Source: Chionis minor
Lineage: Eukaryota > Chordata > Aves > Charadriiformes > Chionididae
NCBI GenBank assembly: GCA_013398295.1
Contig: VZSF01006578.1
Coordinates: 1 to 64,000, forward strand
Direction of reading: 5' to 3'
Length of the DNA stretch: 64,000 nucleotides
In this document: positions 23,773 through 37,309 of the stretch, one piece after another
How positions within the stretch are numbered: position 1 is the first letter of the stretch
How the letters are laid out: each line of letters starts with the position of its first letter
Notes under the pieces: model-generated
Told to the model about the DNA's origin: nothing
What the model saw: the letters and a program-made list of their open reading frames with translations, nothing else
Database searches by the model: none
Position numbers and translations under genes: made by a program

Positions 23773-26700
23773 CCATTGAACTGAAGTCAACATTGAAGAA
23801 AATAATCTGACAGTAGAAGAGAAGGCTACAACTTAAGAAAGAAATACAGGAAAAAACAATGCAACACAAGATTTACTATCTTAGTCTGCTTTATAAACAC
23901 AGAAATAAGGTACACTCCCAGAATGATATTCATTCATCCCTCTGCCCTTCAGAATACAAATATTAGATAACAGCATCTTTATCCTGTTTGTCCAAAACAG
24001 TCATCTCAACCTCTGGAGTACATATAATATTGTGAATAAGACACAGGGCAGTTATCACCCAGAACACTATGTTTTACAAAAAGCGTTGGGTTTTGGTTGT
24101 GAGGGAGGTACCATTCAAATTGATCAAATTGCACTCAGCTAAAGTGTTAGGGTTTAGCAGAAGATAAACAATGTCATCATCTTTAGAACACACTCCAGCA
24201 ATGCATTACAGTAGTTTGGATTTTCGCTTCAGTCAGTACTGGCTGCCAGCAGTGGCACTAATGAATTTAAGTCCAGCAGCATTTTGACTGATACCAACTT
24301 CAGCCTAGCAGAAACTGCATGGATGTAGTATTGCTCCTAAATTTGATGTGTAGTTTGAGGGGGTGGGGGCTGCTTATTCTTGTTGGGAGATGGGTAATTT
24401 TTCAGAATTGCTTTACAAAGACAGGAAGATTCCTGTGAAGCTCATTTACAGCTGAAGTAGATTTCAAACACTTCACGTTTGCCCCCCCATCATACTCTCT
24501 CAGCTCCTTTGTAGCATGTCAGAGTGCCTTGGATTTGGCAAAACAGGTTCTCCAGCTGTCTGCTTTCCAGATGGCATATCCTACACCTAAAGCTCCTGCC
24601 TCTTTCATGGAAAAAATTCAAAGTTTTGATGAAACTGAACCTCATAAAAATGCTCTGTGGAGAGAGTTGTGTTTCTACTTGCTGATATCACAAGGTACTG
24701 TAAAATTAAAGCCATCCAGCCTTTCAATTACTCTTAAGCCTATGCCAGCTCAGAAGGTAACACGAGCTAGGTGATGATTCAGCATGAATAAGCAACAGAT
24801 GAGACTGAAGCTGGGATGAAGGTTCTTTTCTCTGTAATTCCCACTTTGTACAAGAGTACTGAGACCTGACAACAATCATCTTGCCAACACGGCCGACTCA
24901 AACGGTTTACGACCATTGCCTCCATCTCCTTTCAGCATTCTTGTCTTAACTGTATTTCTTCCTTTGCCTGAAAAACCTGCACCTATCCTGAACTTTTTTC
25001 CCATGTCCCCAGCCTTGAGCCCTGGTTTCTGGTCTGCTCTGCAATTCCGCATTGATTCTTAGTTCCAGATGCTTCCTCAGGCTGCTCTGTCCTTGACTAT
25101 GATTTCCTACTGCACGATTGCCCGGCCCCACTTCTTTCCCCAGGCACAAGAAGGAGGAGGAGATTGTTTTGTGCACTGTCAGCAATTAATGTATCTCAAA
25201 CCTCATGCTACTGTCTTATCTAACTTACCAACTGACATCTTAAGCATTGTGTCGTCCAGTGGTTTAATTCGCAAACCACTAACATGGTCTGGCAAACACA
25301 GTTTGGGAACCTTTGGTGTTGATGCTTAACCAAGTTCGTCAGCAATCACAAAAAAAGGAAAACCTTGCTTTAACAGTCTTTAGTTGTTTGATCCCCAAGG
25401 TGGAGACGGCTCTTAGAACCACAAGCTTTCCCATACCGCATTGTTCTGTTAACAGTGCCACTACATCATAATGACTGATGTTACTCATCAAAAAAAGTCT
25501 CTCCATAAAAGGACAATATATCAGGGGAACAAATATGTTTTTAGCTTCTTCATTTTAAAGATTCCTGAAATACAGAAAAGCAACCAATCAAATACACAAA
25601 ACAAGACACGGGTCTCTCTTTTCTTTGGCTGGTACATACCTAGTCTTTTTAATGACACCTGGACTTTTAATGTCTCCCAAGCTTGGTTCCACTTGCTAAT
25701 CCATTTTTTCTTTATTTCTTGTGTGGCATTGACGTTACAGTTTTCCCTGATTTCAGAGAAGAGGGTATAAAACAAGGTTTTCTATTGGAAATATCCATTT
25801 TATTGTCTTCCCCTGTCACTAATAGACATTTCACATAAACTTTAAAGGTCACTGAATTTGCTATTCTTATTTATTAGGGGTCCACCATGACCAGTAAAAA
25901 TGCAGGGAAAAAATCCCCAACAAACAAACAAGACCTATTTTGCAGACATAGCAGTTTTCTATCACTTTATAATTTAAGTTGCCGCTGTGTAACATAGAAC
26001 CTACTGAGCTGAATATTAGGACAGAAGATTATGGTATTCATCATCATGTACGTGAAAAAAACTTACATGGAAACCAGAAAAAATTATTTTGAGTAGTCAT
26101 AGACTGTGACAAGGAAAAAAAGGTGTAACCAAATGTCATGAATTAAACATTGTATTTACGGGAAGCAAGACTGCAATCTTCTTTTTGGATTTGATGTGAA
26201 TATCATCCTCAAATCAAGGACTTCCATTGTGCATGTGTCTAGCATTTTAACTGATGACACATTCCATTGAATTCTCTCTTCCTTATCTTTTTTTAATATC
26301 TCTCATGAGAAAATCTGTCTTAGCTGTTTGGAACATGCTATAGCCAAGACTGATGATTAAAACATGACATAATGTGTTTGAATCTCAGAAAGCCTCTGAT
26401 AAAAGTCTAATACAAGAAGTCCTTCTTGTCCAAAAAGTGCTGCATTGCACTGTAGTGGACACTGCATACAGGACCAATTAAAACACAGTCAAACCATGTT
26501 CATAAGTAAATCTGCCTATGAAAAAAATGACCAGTAAGGGCTAGGAGGAAAGCCAGCTGATTTAACTGATGCCTTATAAATATCTCCATGTTTTAATGCT
26601 TTGTCCCTCCTTCCCTTTATTTCTGTATACGGATCTTTTTAAACCAGATCTCAGAGAATGATTATTGCCTCTTGTCACCTAAAAAATAATTAACACTGAG

Positions 26701-29700
26701 CTACCTTATTTCTTAGTAACAATCCAGTTTGTTCAGCTTCTGGGGAAAAATCAGAAGAAATGAGGCACCAGTAATGATCCAATCAAAGTAGACAGTGCTA
26801 CAGAGAACAAGGACCAATAAATACAAGTTTTGCCAGGAATGTAATTATTGAAGACAGAGATCTATTTTGCAGTAAACCAAGATAGAGTATTAGCATGTAC
26901 CTGATAAAAATTAAAGGAATATAAAGGAATATACTAAAAAATAAGAGAATTTCAAATATAGGATGGTAGCATTAAAAAGGAAATGAATTAAGTATTCCAG
27001 CATGAATGACTTGAATTAGGGTTTTTTTGTTTTGTTTTTACCTTCAGGATGGTTCTTACTTCTTATTACGTTCAAAAGCTCCTAAACAAATTTGTCTCAT
27101 CTTTTACTTTTTTACTCCTTAAATGAACTTTATGCTGTTAATTAAAGTGATGGGGGGTGATCTCTGACAACCTACAGGCAAAAAGAACTGTAGACACAGT
27201 AATTACAGCATCTGGTTACTTCAGAAAATATCAAGACAATTCAGGCAATCTGTTCCCAAGATGTTAATTAGTTTCCACATCAGAAAAATTACTTACGATA
27301 GGTTTAAAGACATGCAATGTGGCAGAGAGGGGAATGGATAGACATATCATCCAGCTGTGCAAGATAAGAAACTAAGTCAGACACTCTGCATCCTCCTTTG
27401 AAGAAGACCAGTGCAGTAAGCTGGGTCATGTGCATAAACTTAGGAGCTTGAAATAGATAATAAAACAGTATTTTAATTTTTAAAAAATCACATTTGGGAA
27501 AAAACCAAACCAAAACAAAAACCCAATAGCTGTATCACATGCTTGTATGAAGAAAGACCTCAGCTCCTGTGCTCAAAATATCCCATTGTATTCGTGGAGA
27601 AAAGTTGCAGTTGTGGCACATCTGATGCTCATCTAACTCAGACATCACGGTAAAGCTAAGGTCGATGTAGTATTAAAGATTGGCACACAACAATTGAGGC
27701 CCTTTTGAGGGAGCAGGGGAACTACAGCAATCAATGACAAGTATCCCAGTTAGACAATCGAAAAATGATAATGAAGGCTGATGTGATGGGATTGCCTCAT
27801 ACAAATGTATTGTTTTGTGCAAGTCCCATCGCCTGAATAAACATGTTCAAGGAGACCTACAAATTGAGAATTTCAATCAACTAGCATTACAGTAACAATG
27901 AAATTGTAAAAAACATGCACTCAGACAATGCAAGGATAAATGAAGGCAGATACCAGGGAGATTCTTTTTATCAGGAAAAAAAAGAGAAGCTTATCTGAAG
28001 TACCACTTTCTTCAATATTCCTTCCCATTCTAAAAATCTTTCGGACATTTGGGCATTTCTTGTGCAACGATCATTTCACTTTTCTGCTCAGACGTCTCTC
28101 AAATGCTTAGTCTGACATGCATCCTGCAACTGCTTTAACTGCCTCCTCATGAACTTTGCAGTTCGTATCAGGAAGGTTTGATTATTTATTCAAACTTACC
28201 CACCTGCATTAATGCTACAGCTGATGACAAACTATATGAGGGATTCTTCAGCAATACTTAAAGGATGTAAGAGGTGTGCACTGGGCTTGATTCATAACTA
28301 TGTGTTAATGCATCTGTATCAAATCCTGTGATGTTGCATAAAACTGTTACTGAAAACTGTATCATTATGGATACCTGTGCAAAGGGGATGAAGCCGAATA
28401 ACTGCACCCTACAGCAGTACGCATCCTTGCTGAGGGAAAAACATATGCTATCTCTGAGGTGACTCATAAGGTGCTCTAGGCAGGCAGGTTTTTGAAGAAA
28501 TTAGATTAATTAAGCAGTGGACCTCTTTTCCTAATTTCAAGGCCAACTAAATGTAAAAAGTCTTAAGAATATGAGTTTTCTAAGGAGGAAAGATTTCTAA
28601 ATCATAGACTACCTTTTGGAAAAGTTGGAGGGAGAAAAATATTTTGCTTCAGCTCCCCCAAACCAAATGATTTAGGAAAGATCTTTTTTGACAAAAATCA
28701 ATTTTTTGTTTTAAATTTCTATTCAGAACTGCCTCTGCTTGGCAGTTGCTAGCCTTGGCATTTCTCCAGCTGTCAAATATTACTAAAACTGAAACCTTTG
28801 GCTTAGTTTTTGCTCCTTATGTTTAATAAATGGCTTCAGAAGTAATCAAAATTGCATTGAACCTGGAAGAAGGTGGTAAGTGCAAATAAAAAACCATTAA
28901 AGGTTTTTTGTTTTTCTTTTTTTTTTTAATTTTATTTTATTACAGTATTTTCCTACTAAGGAAGAAGTCGAGTTGGGTTAGCAAACCCCAGAAGGGTTGT
29001 GCCACAGGACACAGCTGCCTATCATGGAGAAGGAGTATGCATGGTACACCAACCTTCTGACTGGAGCAGTCCAAACACTTTACCTTCTATGATGGCCCTT
29101 CTGTTTGAGCCCTTTAGTACAATTATTTCGTATACTGCATGGCCTCACGCTTGCCACCTTCCAGGGACTCCCGAGACATAATCAAAAACCAAGACATGAG
29201 TAAATCAAACTGTTCTAGCACTCACTGACTTTCCCAGGGGCTCATCAATCCCTCTCCCTGCAACATGTCCAGACTTATATGTAAAACAGTTGCAGAAATC
29301 AGGGTATCTCCGACATGTTAGAAACACCCATCCACCCACATGACTGAAAGTACATACATTGAAACAGAATATGGAGGTTTTATGCCAGTCATGGGATAGG
29401 GGGGTGGCTGTGGCCCCATGATGGCCGCTCTTTCTGTCACCTGGCAGAGGAAGGCTGAAGATATAGGTCTCCTGATCACCTCTTTGTGAGACTTAGCATT
29501 TACCTGCTTGAAAGGTCAGACACTCCTGCAGTACAGGATTCAACCAGAAATTTGCAGATGGAATGAAAGAAGGTGGGCATTTCTGTCCACTTTCTTACTT
29601 TTGGCCAGTTAAAGCCTGCTCCTTGGTGTTAGGACTTTGGAGGAATTAATATCTCATCTGCAGTAGATGCACGTTCATTAATATAACGACAAGTTTAATG

Positions 29701-32700
29701 TAAATTAAACCAGTGAAATCAATGGAGTTAGAAAGGATTTATACTACTCGGTTTGCAAACAGAATCTATTCCTTAGGTTGCTTACTATACTATTTTTATA
29801 CTGTGACCTATTTTAGTAGTTATCTTTGGAGAGGAAGGTTTAAGTAAAGATCATGGGAAAAAAATGTCTCATTTACATACTTTACATACCATTTCATTTA
29901 TTAAACAATCATATATATGTGTGTTTAATTGAACATGTATTGTGAAATTTAATAGAAAAATTGTCTAAAAATACTTAAACATTAACAAAAAGTTTATTCA
30001 GCTGTAGCTGGAGCCTTCAGAAGAGGTTTGGAGATTTTCTGTTATGTTCAGATTTGTACTTGCTTTATCTACATGACTGCCCTCTAACTTAATCCCTTCT
30101 ACTTTATTTGTAAGATGAGAGGCTTCAGGTAACTTAGATTATGTATATTCATACAAGATATTACAAAGAATTGTTCATGTGTATGTCAAAATATGTTGAA
30201 TAAACCATTCAAAAAAATAAAAATATGAATCCATAATAAAAAGGAGTATATGCAGAAAGATCTAATTCTTTATATTTAAGTAAAACAAAAGCATTAAAAA
30301 CAATTTAAAAGAAACTGCAATTATTATACTGTTATAAATATTTCTAAACAAAAACCACTATTTAACCACTGTCAACAAAGTGAAATAACATTCAATGCAA
30401 AAACACTTCAACATCCAACATAACCTGCATAACCAAGAGGGAAATCAAGTAGGATTTTAGTTTGGTTGCTCTGAAAATGCAGATTGCCTTCACACTTTGT
30501 GATATGTTACAGAAAAAACCTAGCGTGCACATTTCAATCCTATTTTAAACAGCATCTATGAATAATCTCTGGACTCATTCGTCCATGTCAGATCTAAATC
30601 TTGCAATTTCTTCCAAAATAGCCCAGACCACACCAGCAAGGCTTCCAGGCCTGCATTTCACATAACTGCTTCAGTCTGGCTGCAGTTCTCCCCACTCAAG
30701 TCCTTCCACAGGTCTGCTGAGAGCACTGCCTCTCACCACCTAGTTCTGACCAAGCTACCATTTCCAAAAGCAAACACAAACATGTTTGGGGTTTTTTTTT
30801 TGCATCAATATTTATGCCATCTTCTTCCTCCCCACAGTCTACTTTAATATCTGACTTTGTCACCAGCCCATTTGTGTTTCCCTTGCAAACACCATTGCCA
30901 GGCTGTCTCCTTTTGTGCTTGCCATACTATTCTCCGGAAAAAAACCCACACTAGTACATAAAAATCTTATTGATACTCATATGCTCATTTTGCACATCAC
31001 TGCATTAATTTTCTTACTGAGATTAAAACATTTATCAGAATTTGTTAGAGCCAGCTGTATTTGACTAGGTTATGTTTAGAAGCAGAAGTTTGATCCAGAC
31101 AACATTCTTCATGGTACATCTGCTAGTTCTTCTAAAAGGTTTTTAAATATATATGCTTTTCACATTTTAAATAGTGTTTTCAGTTGATTCTTCCTTCTAC
31201 CAGCATATGTAACGGTCAAGGGATGTTTACAATGTGCTTTACTGGATCTGAATAACATCTCATGCTTCTTTATTCTCTGGTTGTGTAAAATGTTCTAAAT
31301 CTTTTATATGTTTTTCATGAGTTGGAAGGAGAGCTCTGTTTTTAAGTCTTTTACACAAAAATCCTAAAAGATCTTTTTAATCTGCCTTTTTTCCTTCTGG
31401 TAAAATTCATACTAAAAATTCTCTTTGTTCTTTGGTAAGTGGTTTCTGCATTACAATGAGGTATGTAGTGTCAGAGTTTATATATTATTGGAAAACAATA
31501 GAATTAAAGTTTACAAAATATTGCTCAAGATTCAGGATTTGATTATTTTAAAAAAGACAGGAAATAAAGACAGCCTGAAAAATAAGATGTAATGTAAGGA
31601 AAAAAAGAGGCAATTAAAAAAATGCATACGGGCCTAGTTTCAATTCCAGAAGGGCTCCTTTATAAAATAAACAATTGAAAAATCTATTACTGTAAATGGG
31701 AAGCAAGGATTATAATCACATTGTGAATTGGCTTACTTAATATTTACTCTGGTCCTTACTGAAAATGTAAATGTAACTCACAGTCAGTGCTCTTTCAGAC
31801 TGCCCCCTGGTTCTTTTTTGAAGGAGGTGGTTGGAGAGGGGATTAATTCCTTTTTTTTAACCCATTGAGCATGATATATTGGACCGATACCATCCAAACA
31901 TATTTGTCTGTTTTTAACCTCTCTCCTTCTGTTGTTATTGTGAAAGGGTTGTGAAAAAAAAAATAAAATCTCAGTTCTCAAAATACATGTATTCTGTGTA
32001 TAGGTGGGATCTTTTATACTATAGCTTTAGTCATGAAGAAAAATCTAAGAGCCTCATTTCAGACTCAGTTTGATCCCTTTTGTAATGACTACTCTCTAAT
32101 ATTGTTTAATTGCCTGTGAAGATACAAACAGGCCTAAAATCCGTAATAATTAGCTTAAGATAACTGGCTGAGGTTCAGGCATTCAGGCCTGATATCAGCA
32201 TTTCTGGTTACTTTGCACAGTAAAAGGAGACAATTAGGAAGGATAATTTATGAATGCAAGGTAAAGGAAAGAAAAGTTTTGTTTTGTAGATTTCTCTTTA
32301 CAGCACACCTTCTAGCTTTTACTGTATGCTGCAGACAATATCCATGAGGACATACAAGCCGTATTCAGCATCTATATGTTGAAATTCACATCTGCAGCCT
32401 AGCCATCAGCCAAAATCTGCAAGGAGAAAAAGAAACTACTGAGAAAGACAACAAGAACTAAATCTCTCCTGTTTCTCAGCATGGTGTCAGTTAGAAAGAG
32501 AAAAGATGCGCAGCCTGCAAAGTTTCCCATGTTTGTTTTTAGGGCAATGAACCACTTACACTTCTGCTTGCATTTAATAGGATTCTTCAAGTGCTATCAG
32601 TGCATTTAGCATCACCACTTGCTGCTATATTCCAGCTGATGAACTAGCTAAAACGGGAGCCCATTCACCTGAACAGAGGCTTCTCAGAGTTTAAAATCAC

Positions 32701-33955
32701 TGCAGGTTTTGCATAGCACCTAGAAATTAACATCAAACCAGTGACTTCACTACACAAAAATAGGTCACGATGGAAATATACTGTCTAGAAACTGACACAC
32801 CACTTACATGTTATATGCAGGGCTTTGACCGAGTCCGTAGTTAGAAACTTATCTTACACTATGAAATAACACAGTAACATAGGAAGGAAAAAAAAAGAAA
32901 AAAAAGAGCTCAGATAAAACCTAGGCAGTGTTGGCTCTATTCCTGGTTAACAGAAAAAGGTTGGACCATTTTATGATGATATACCCCCTCCAACCTTCCT
33001 CCAACAAATGAGCATATGCATATCCAGATGAGATCAAGGACTACACCCTGCAACTCATGGTTTGTGCAGAAGAATCATGGAGGAAAAATAAGGGGTAGAA
33101 GATGAAACAAATAATGGGTATATTCATTTTTCTTCTTAATGTCATTATTATGGACAATAATATTGCAACTATGGAGTTCTTTGATTTCTTACCAATGTCT
33201 TTATTCCAGTCTTGAATGTTCCAGTGAATATTTTGCTTGCCTGCAAAGGAAAGAAAATAGATGGAAAGAGTAATATGAACAGCAGATCTTTTAAAGAACA
33301 TTTCTGGAATATCCGTGCATATACTGGTGTTTATATTTCCACACATATATTTTTATTTCAGTATTTCTTTAAAGTTGCTGAAAAAATTTTCTTTGGTGAA
33401 ACTTTGACTTTGTAAACACTGACATTAGAAAATGTGTTAACTACTGTATAATTATGAAATAAATCTCAGTAATGGCTGGCAGTCATGTTTAAAAACTTGT
33501 TAGATGCCTAGGATTAAGAATCATTACTGAATATCTCTCACAAGTTCCTTAATGATTTCAGAGAAAGAATTAATTTTATCTCAAGGTATTTAAATTACTG
33601 CAGCCAGGTACATATGTGTACACCATAACATACAGTCACATTTTGGTTTAATCACCACAGCTGAATTAGTAGCCATGGTGACAGTACATATCTGCCTTCT
33701 TCACAAAAGCATATAGATGAAGGTATGGTTGGAGAAGCCACAAGAGTATCTTTTAAACGAGTAATGTCCTTAACTTTCTTCAGAAATCATAATTTATTTG
33801 GGGAGTGAACTTCAGTACGTTTGGGTGAAGCAGCCAACTTTTATTCCATTGTTTTAAATCAATTCTTTTGCCAATGCCTGTAAAACTAATGTCAAAACTG
33901 CTTCTACCAAGATTAATGGTAAAACATCCACCACATTAGTAGGGTTGGATTTCAC

Positions 33956-33998
33956 TGTTTATATATTAAACAAAATATTCATTGTTTATATATTAAAT
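33956..33998 (+). repeat. Direct repeat, TGTTTATATATTAAA twice
   Basis: The 15-base sequence TGTTTATATATTAAA occurs at 33956-33970 and again at 33983-33997, a 27-base period in AT-rich surroundings. Confidence 0.85.
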
Positions 33999-34744
33999 TA
34001 CATATGATTCTTTGAAAGAATAAAATTATATACAACAGTAAAATTCCATTCAGTTTGTCTCCCTGCCGTCTAAAGAAAAGAATGCACTGACTAAACATTA
34101 TGGGACTGCTTTTCCAAAAGACTAAACCAGGGGCTTGCAATGAGTTCTTAGTTCTGCTCAGTTTTCTCTTAAATGGAACACTTCAAAAACCTATGAAACT
34201 CACAGAAAATTTCCATTTCTCTGACCATTCCAAATCACAATACAATATGCATCAACTGGGCTTCTGTCAGCATAATTGGCTACAGCAGTAAGATTTTCAG
34301 AAGAGCTTAGCTTCAGCTTTGCCACCAAACCAAATAAGATTATCTGAACAAGCTCTGCTTACAAGACGCTGACTTCTTTGAAAAAAATCTGTGCACAAGT
34401 GTCATGGCTGGAGCTGCTTGATGCTGGCCTTTTGTGAATATTTGACCTCCATCTAAGTACCGAAGTGGTGGCAAATCCTCTTTAGAAAGCCCATTCCCTG
34501 ATTGTCTTCTCTCCCCGTAAAAATCCACTCTGTTGCATCTGCAGGATTAGCAGAATAAAACAGGATGTGGAAGGGATGCCATATGTAGTCCAACCATTTC
34601 ACTTTTTACCAGTTATTCCTGGTGCTCAGTGCTCCATCCCACAGGAATATTTATTTTAATTATTAAAGAGCAGGAAAACCCAAAAAAACCTTCTGAGCTA
34701 ACTTGTCTGTTCTTGTGAATTTGTCAAGATGGACTTAGCCTAAA

Positions 34745-34776
34745 GAACTTCTAGATGCTGGAACTTCTAGATGGTG
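34745..34776 (+). repeat. 16-bp tandem duplication
   Basis: GAACTTCTAGATGCTG is followed immediately by GAACTTCTAGATGGTG, one mismatch. This is typical of a small replication-slippage duplication. Confidence 0.9.
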
Positions 34777-37217
34777 ATGTAAATTCGCATTGTGATGGAT
34801 TTTGTATTGATTGCCAACGTCAATGTGAAAGTGTGTGTGTATTTGGGCCTGAGGAAAAGATTTTCTAAAAATGGGCATCCAGCTGCTTAGTAGGCATTGA
34901 ATTCAGGGTGATGGCACAGAGGAGCCTGTTTGGTTATGGTTTCCCTTTTGTATTGTTTGTTTATTATATCCAGTGACTTCTACAGGTATTTCTTCTTCTG
35001 TGCTTTGTAAGAACCATGTAAATACAGTTATATTAACAAATAAAGGACATATTTAGATCAAATTAAGTATTCCATAGAGAAGCTTAGTTTGTTACTGATC
35101 GTGATCAACATGAACACAAAGCTAAAGGGTTTGCTGCCAGGAACAAAGAAAAACTGGAATTTTATAAGCTTCCTTTGTGTCCCCTTAAGAAAGGGAGATC
35201 TGAGGATTTTGCAGAACCATGTGTCCTTTTCATTCATTACCATATCCCACAGGAAGAAAGGAGGTGGAAAAGAAATAATACAAGCACTGAATTACAGACA
35301 GAATAAGTTTAGAGTTTAATGGTAGAAGACTATTCATGAATGCCAAAGACCATCAGCATATTAATTTAATATAGCTGTGGCCTCCCTGTGTCTATCTCTA
35401 GCCATCAGTATTTCCAGATCAACTGAACAATGAGAAAAAATGAAAATTCTGATGTGACACTTTCTGTAAACACACATGTAAATGAAACTTGCAATTGGGA
35501 TGATAGAGTCATACTTCAGTCATACCCAAATGACCACACTCAACATAAGGCAAGTGGACTAAATGCCTGACTAAAAATTGTCTGAGCATAAAGATCTCAA
35601 AGTCCTTCTTGAACGTGTGAAGCACCATATGGTTGTATGCTAAATTTATACCAGAGAAGAAAAGATAAGAAATAGGTAAGCGCAATCAGAATATCTGGTT
35701 GAGAGTCAGTGTGCCGATTCTTGGTTTCTTTTTTTTCCCCTCAAAGTAAAAGTCTCTTTGTTTAAAGCTAATTATAATTTGGGATGGATGCCAGTACATT
35801 GTACAGTATAAAATAATAGCAACTTTTTATACAAGGGAAAAAACCAGCTTGGTAAAGTCTTGGAATTTATTATTACAGCCATTTACTTTACTATGCCTCA
35901 ATTTAATGAGATTCTATGCAATATAAATATACACTGTGGTTTTCCAGACAAGATGTTGTAGGTGAAACAAAACAGAGACCAAGAACGGAAAGAGAATAAG
36001 GCAACTAATGGGAATACTCTTTGCAGAGTAAAGGTTTTGTCTGAGCATGTGCAGAATGCAAAAGACAAGAATTTTGTCCTGTCCATTAAGACTAGATCGT
36101 ATTTGCTGGAAAACACAACTTCAAGAACGAACATTTGAGGCTTTGGATGGGATTTATCTTCCTCTTTGTGGATAGCAACAAGCAGATTTGATAAGCATTT
36201 TAATGCTGCACTATTTTCTTAACATGTTTTGCTTTGACATTTTACCTATTTAAAAACAGTTACGTACAATTGAAAATTAATCATAGTATTTAATTGGGTA
36301 TTAAAACAAAACATCCCCCTCAGTCTGAAATCAACATATGCTTTGGGCTTTGCTTAGTTTTGTGGAAAAGAAAAATAAATATCAATTTTCCTTTGGGGTT
36401 GTCCATTAACATTCTTGTTTTGGTTCCTCAGGCAAATTCAAAATAAAAAGGAAAAAAGAAGAGCTACAGTCATTCACAGAACTGTATTCCTGCCACAAAT
36501 TGCTGGGCCATTAATGGTCCATCGGTGAAGAGATGTTGCTAGGGAAATCAATCTTTCTCAAGTGCTCTTTCAAGAAGTTATTCTTGAACCTTCATTTGTG
36601 CTCATTTCTTTTCCAAATACTACTTTAAAGGTTTTGCTGTTGTTGCTGCTCATGACAGCAGCATGCAATAAATTAGTGCAGTAGTACAAAATCTGCCTGC
36701 TTTTCACAATTATTTATTACATTGTAGTGCAGAGGAAATTATAGAGTTTCACACCTGTTAGGGGCAATAGTGACAAACCAGGCAAGTAGAAACAAGTGCA
36801 AAATAACTGCAACTAACTTGCACTCTTCTGGGTGTAATTATGTCGCTCCTGAGATCAGAGATGCTTTCCCCAGCTTTGCCACCAACTGCGGTGGGCTGAG
36901 AAGTGCCCATCTTTACATCCTGCAAGGAGTTCCACAGCCAAAATCCAGAGTCAAACTTAATGCAGAGCTTATGAGACAAATCCCATTTCAGCTTTTGCAA
37001 CTGTCCTGATGTGGTCATCAAAGGAGTAACCTAATATTGCTGACCCAATTCAACAAGATGATAAGAGGTGATAAATGGAAGTATTTATCATGGTTGGGTT
37101 AACACACAATTTCTGTGGTCAGTGAAACAAAACTGACTTCTATGGAGATGATTCAAAGGAACCTAAGCTAGTCTTCTCTCCTGAATCACCTGGGGAAAAA
37201 ATGCAGCAGAGACTCAC

Positions 37218-37309
37218 CTCCCCCTGGGTGAGCCTCCGTCTCTCTCTCCCCAAGAATTCGTTGACGTGGTAGAGAGTATTTAGAGGCTATCTGCATTGTG
37301 GGTACTCCA
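37218..37309 (-). other. Candidate internal exon of an unknown gene (92 bp)
   Basis: On the minus strand a strongly pyrimidine-rich acceptor (TTTTTACCTCCCCACCCAG then CAG) ends just above 37309, and a consensus donor (GGGAG then GTGAGT) follows 37218. Of three frames, two carry stops. The open one gives GVPTMQIASKYSLPRQRI, then LGERETEAHPGG, with phase-1 boundaries on both sides, so the exon could be skipped only with a frame change (92 is not a multiple of 3). The protein is not recognised. A noncoding-RNA exon or chance are equally possible. Confidence 0.18.

Larger units (their letters stand above)
21715..37217. other. 15.5 kb of AT-rich sequence without a recognisable gene
   Basis: Open frames are all below 110 codons and none resembles a known family. 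Small simple repeats are listed separately. Around 29900-30420 the sequence is very AT-rich. A weakly exon-like stretch at 28833-28874 (+; CTTCAG before, GTAAGT after) is open in one frame but only 42 bases long with a poor acceptor. I see no CR1, tRNA-like or ribosomal sequence in this interval. Confidence 0.5.
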
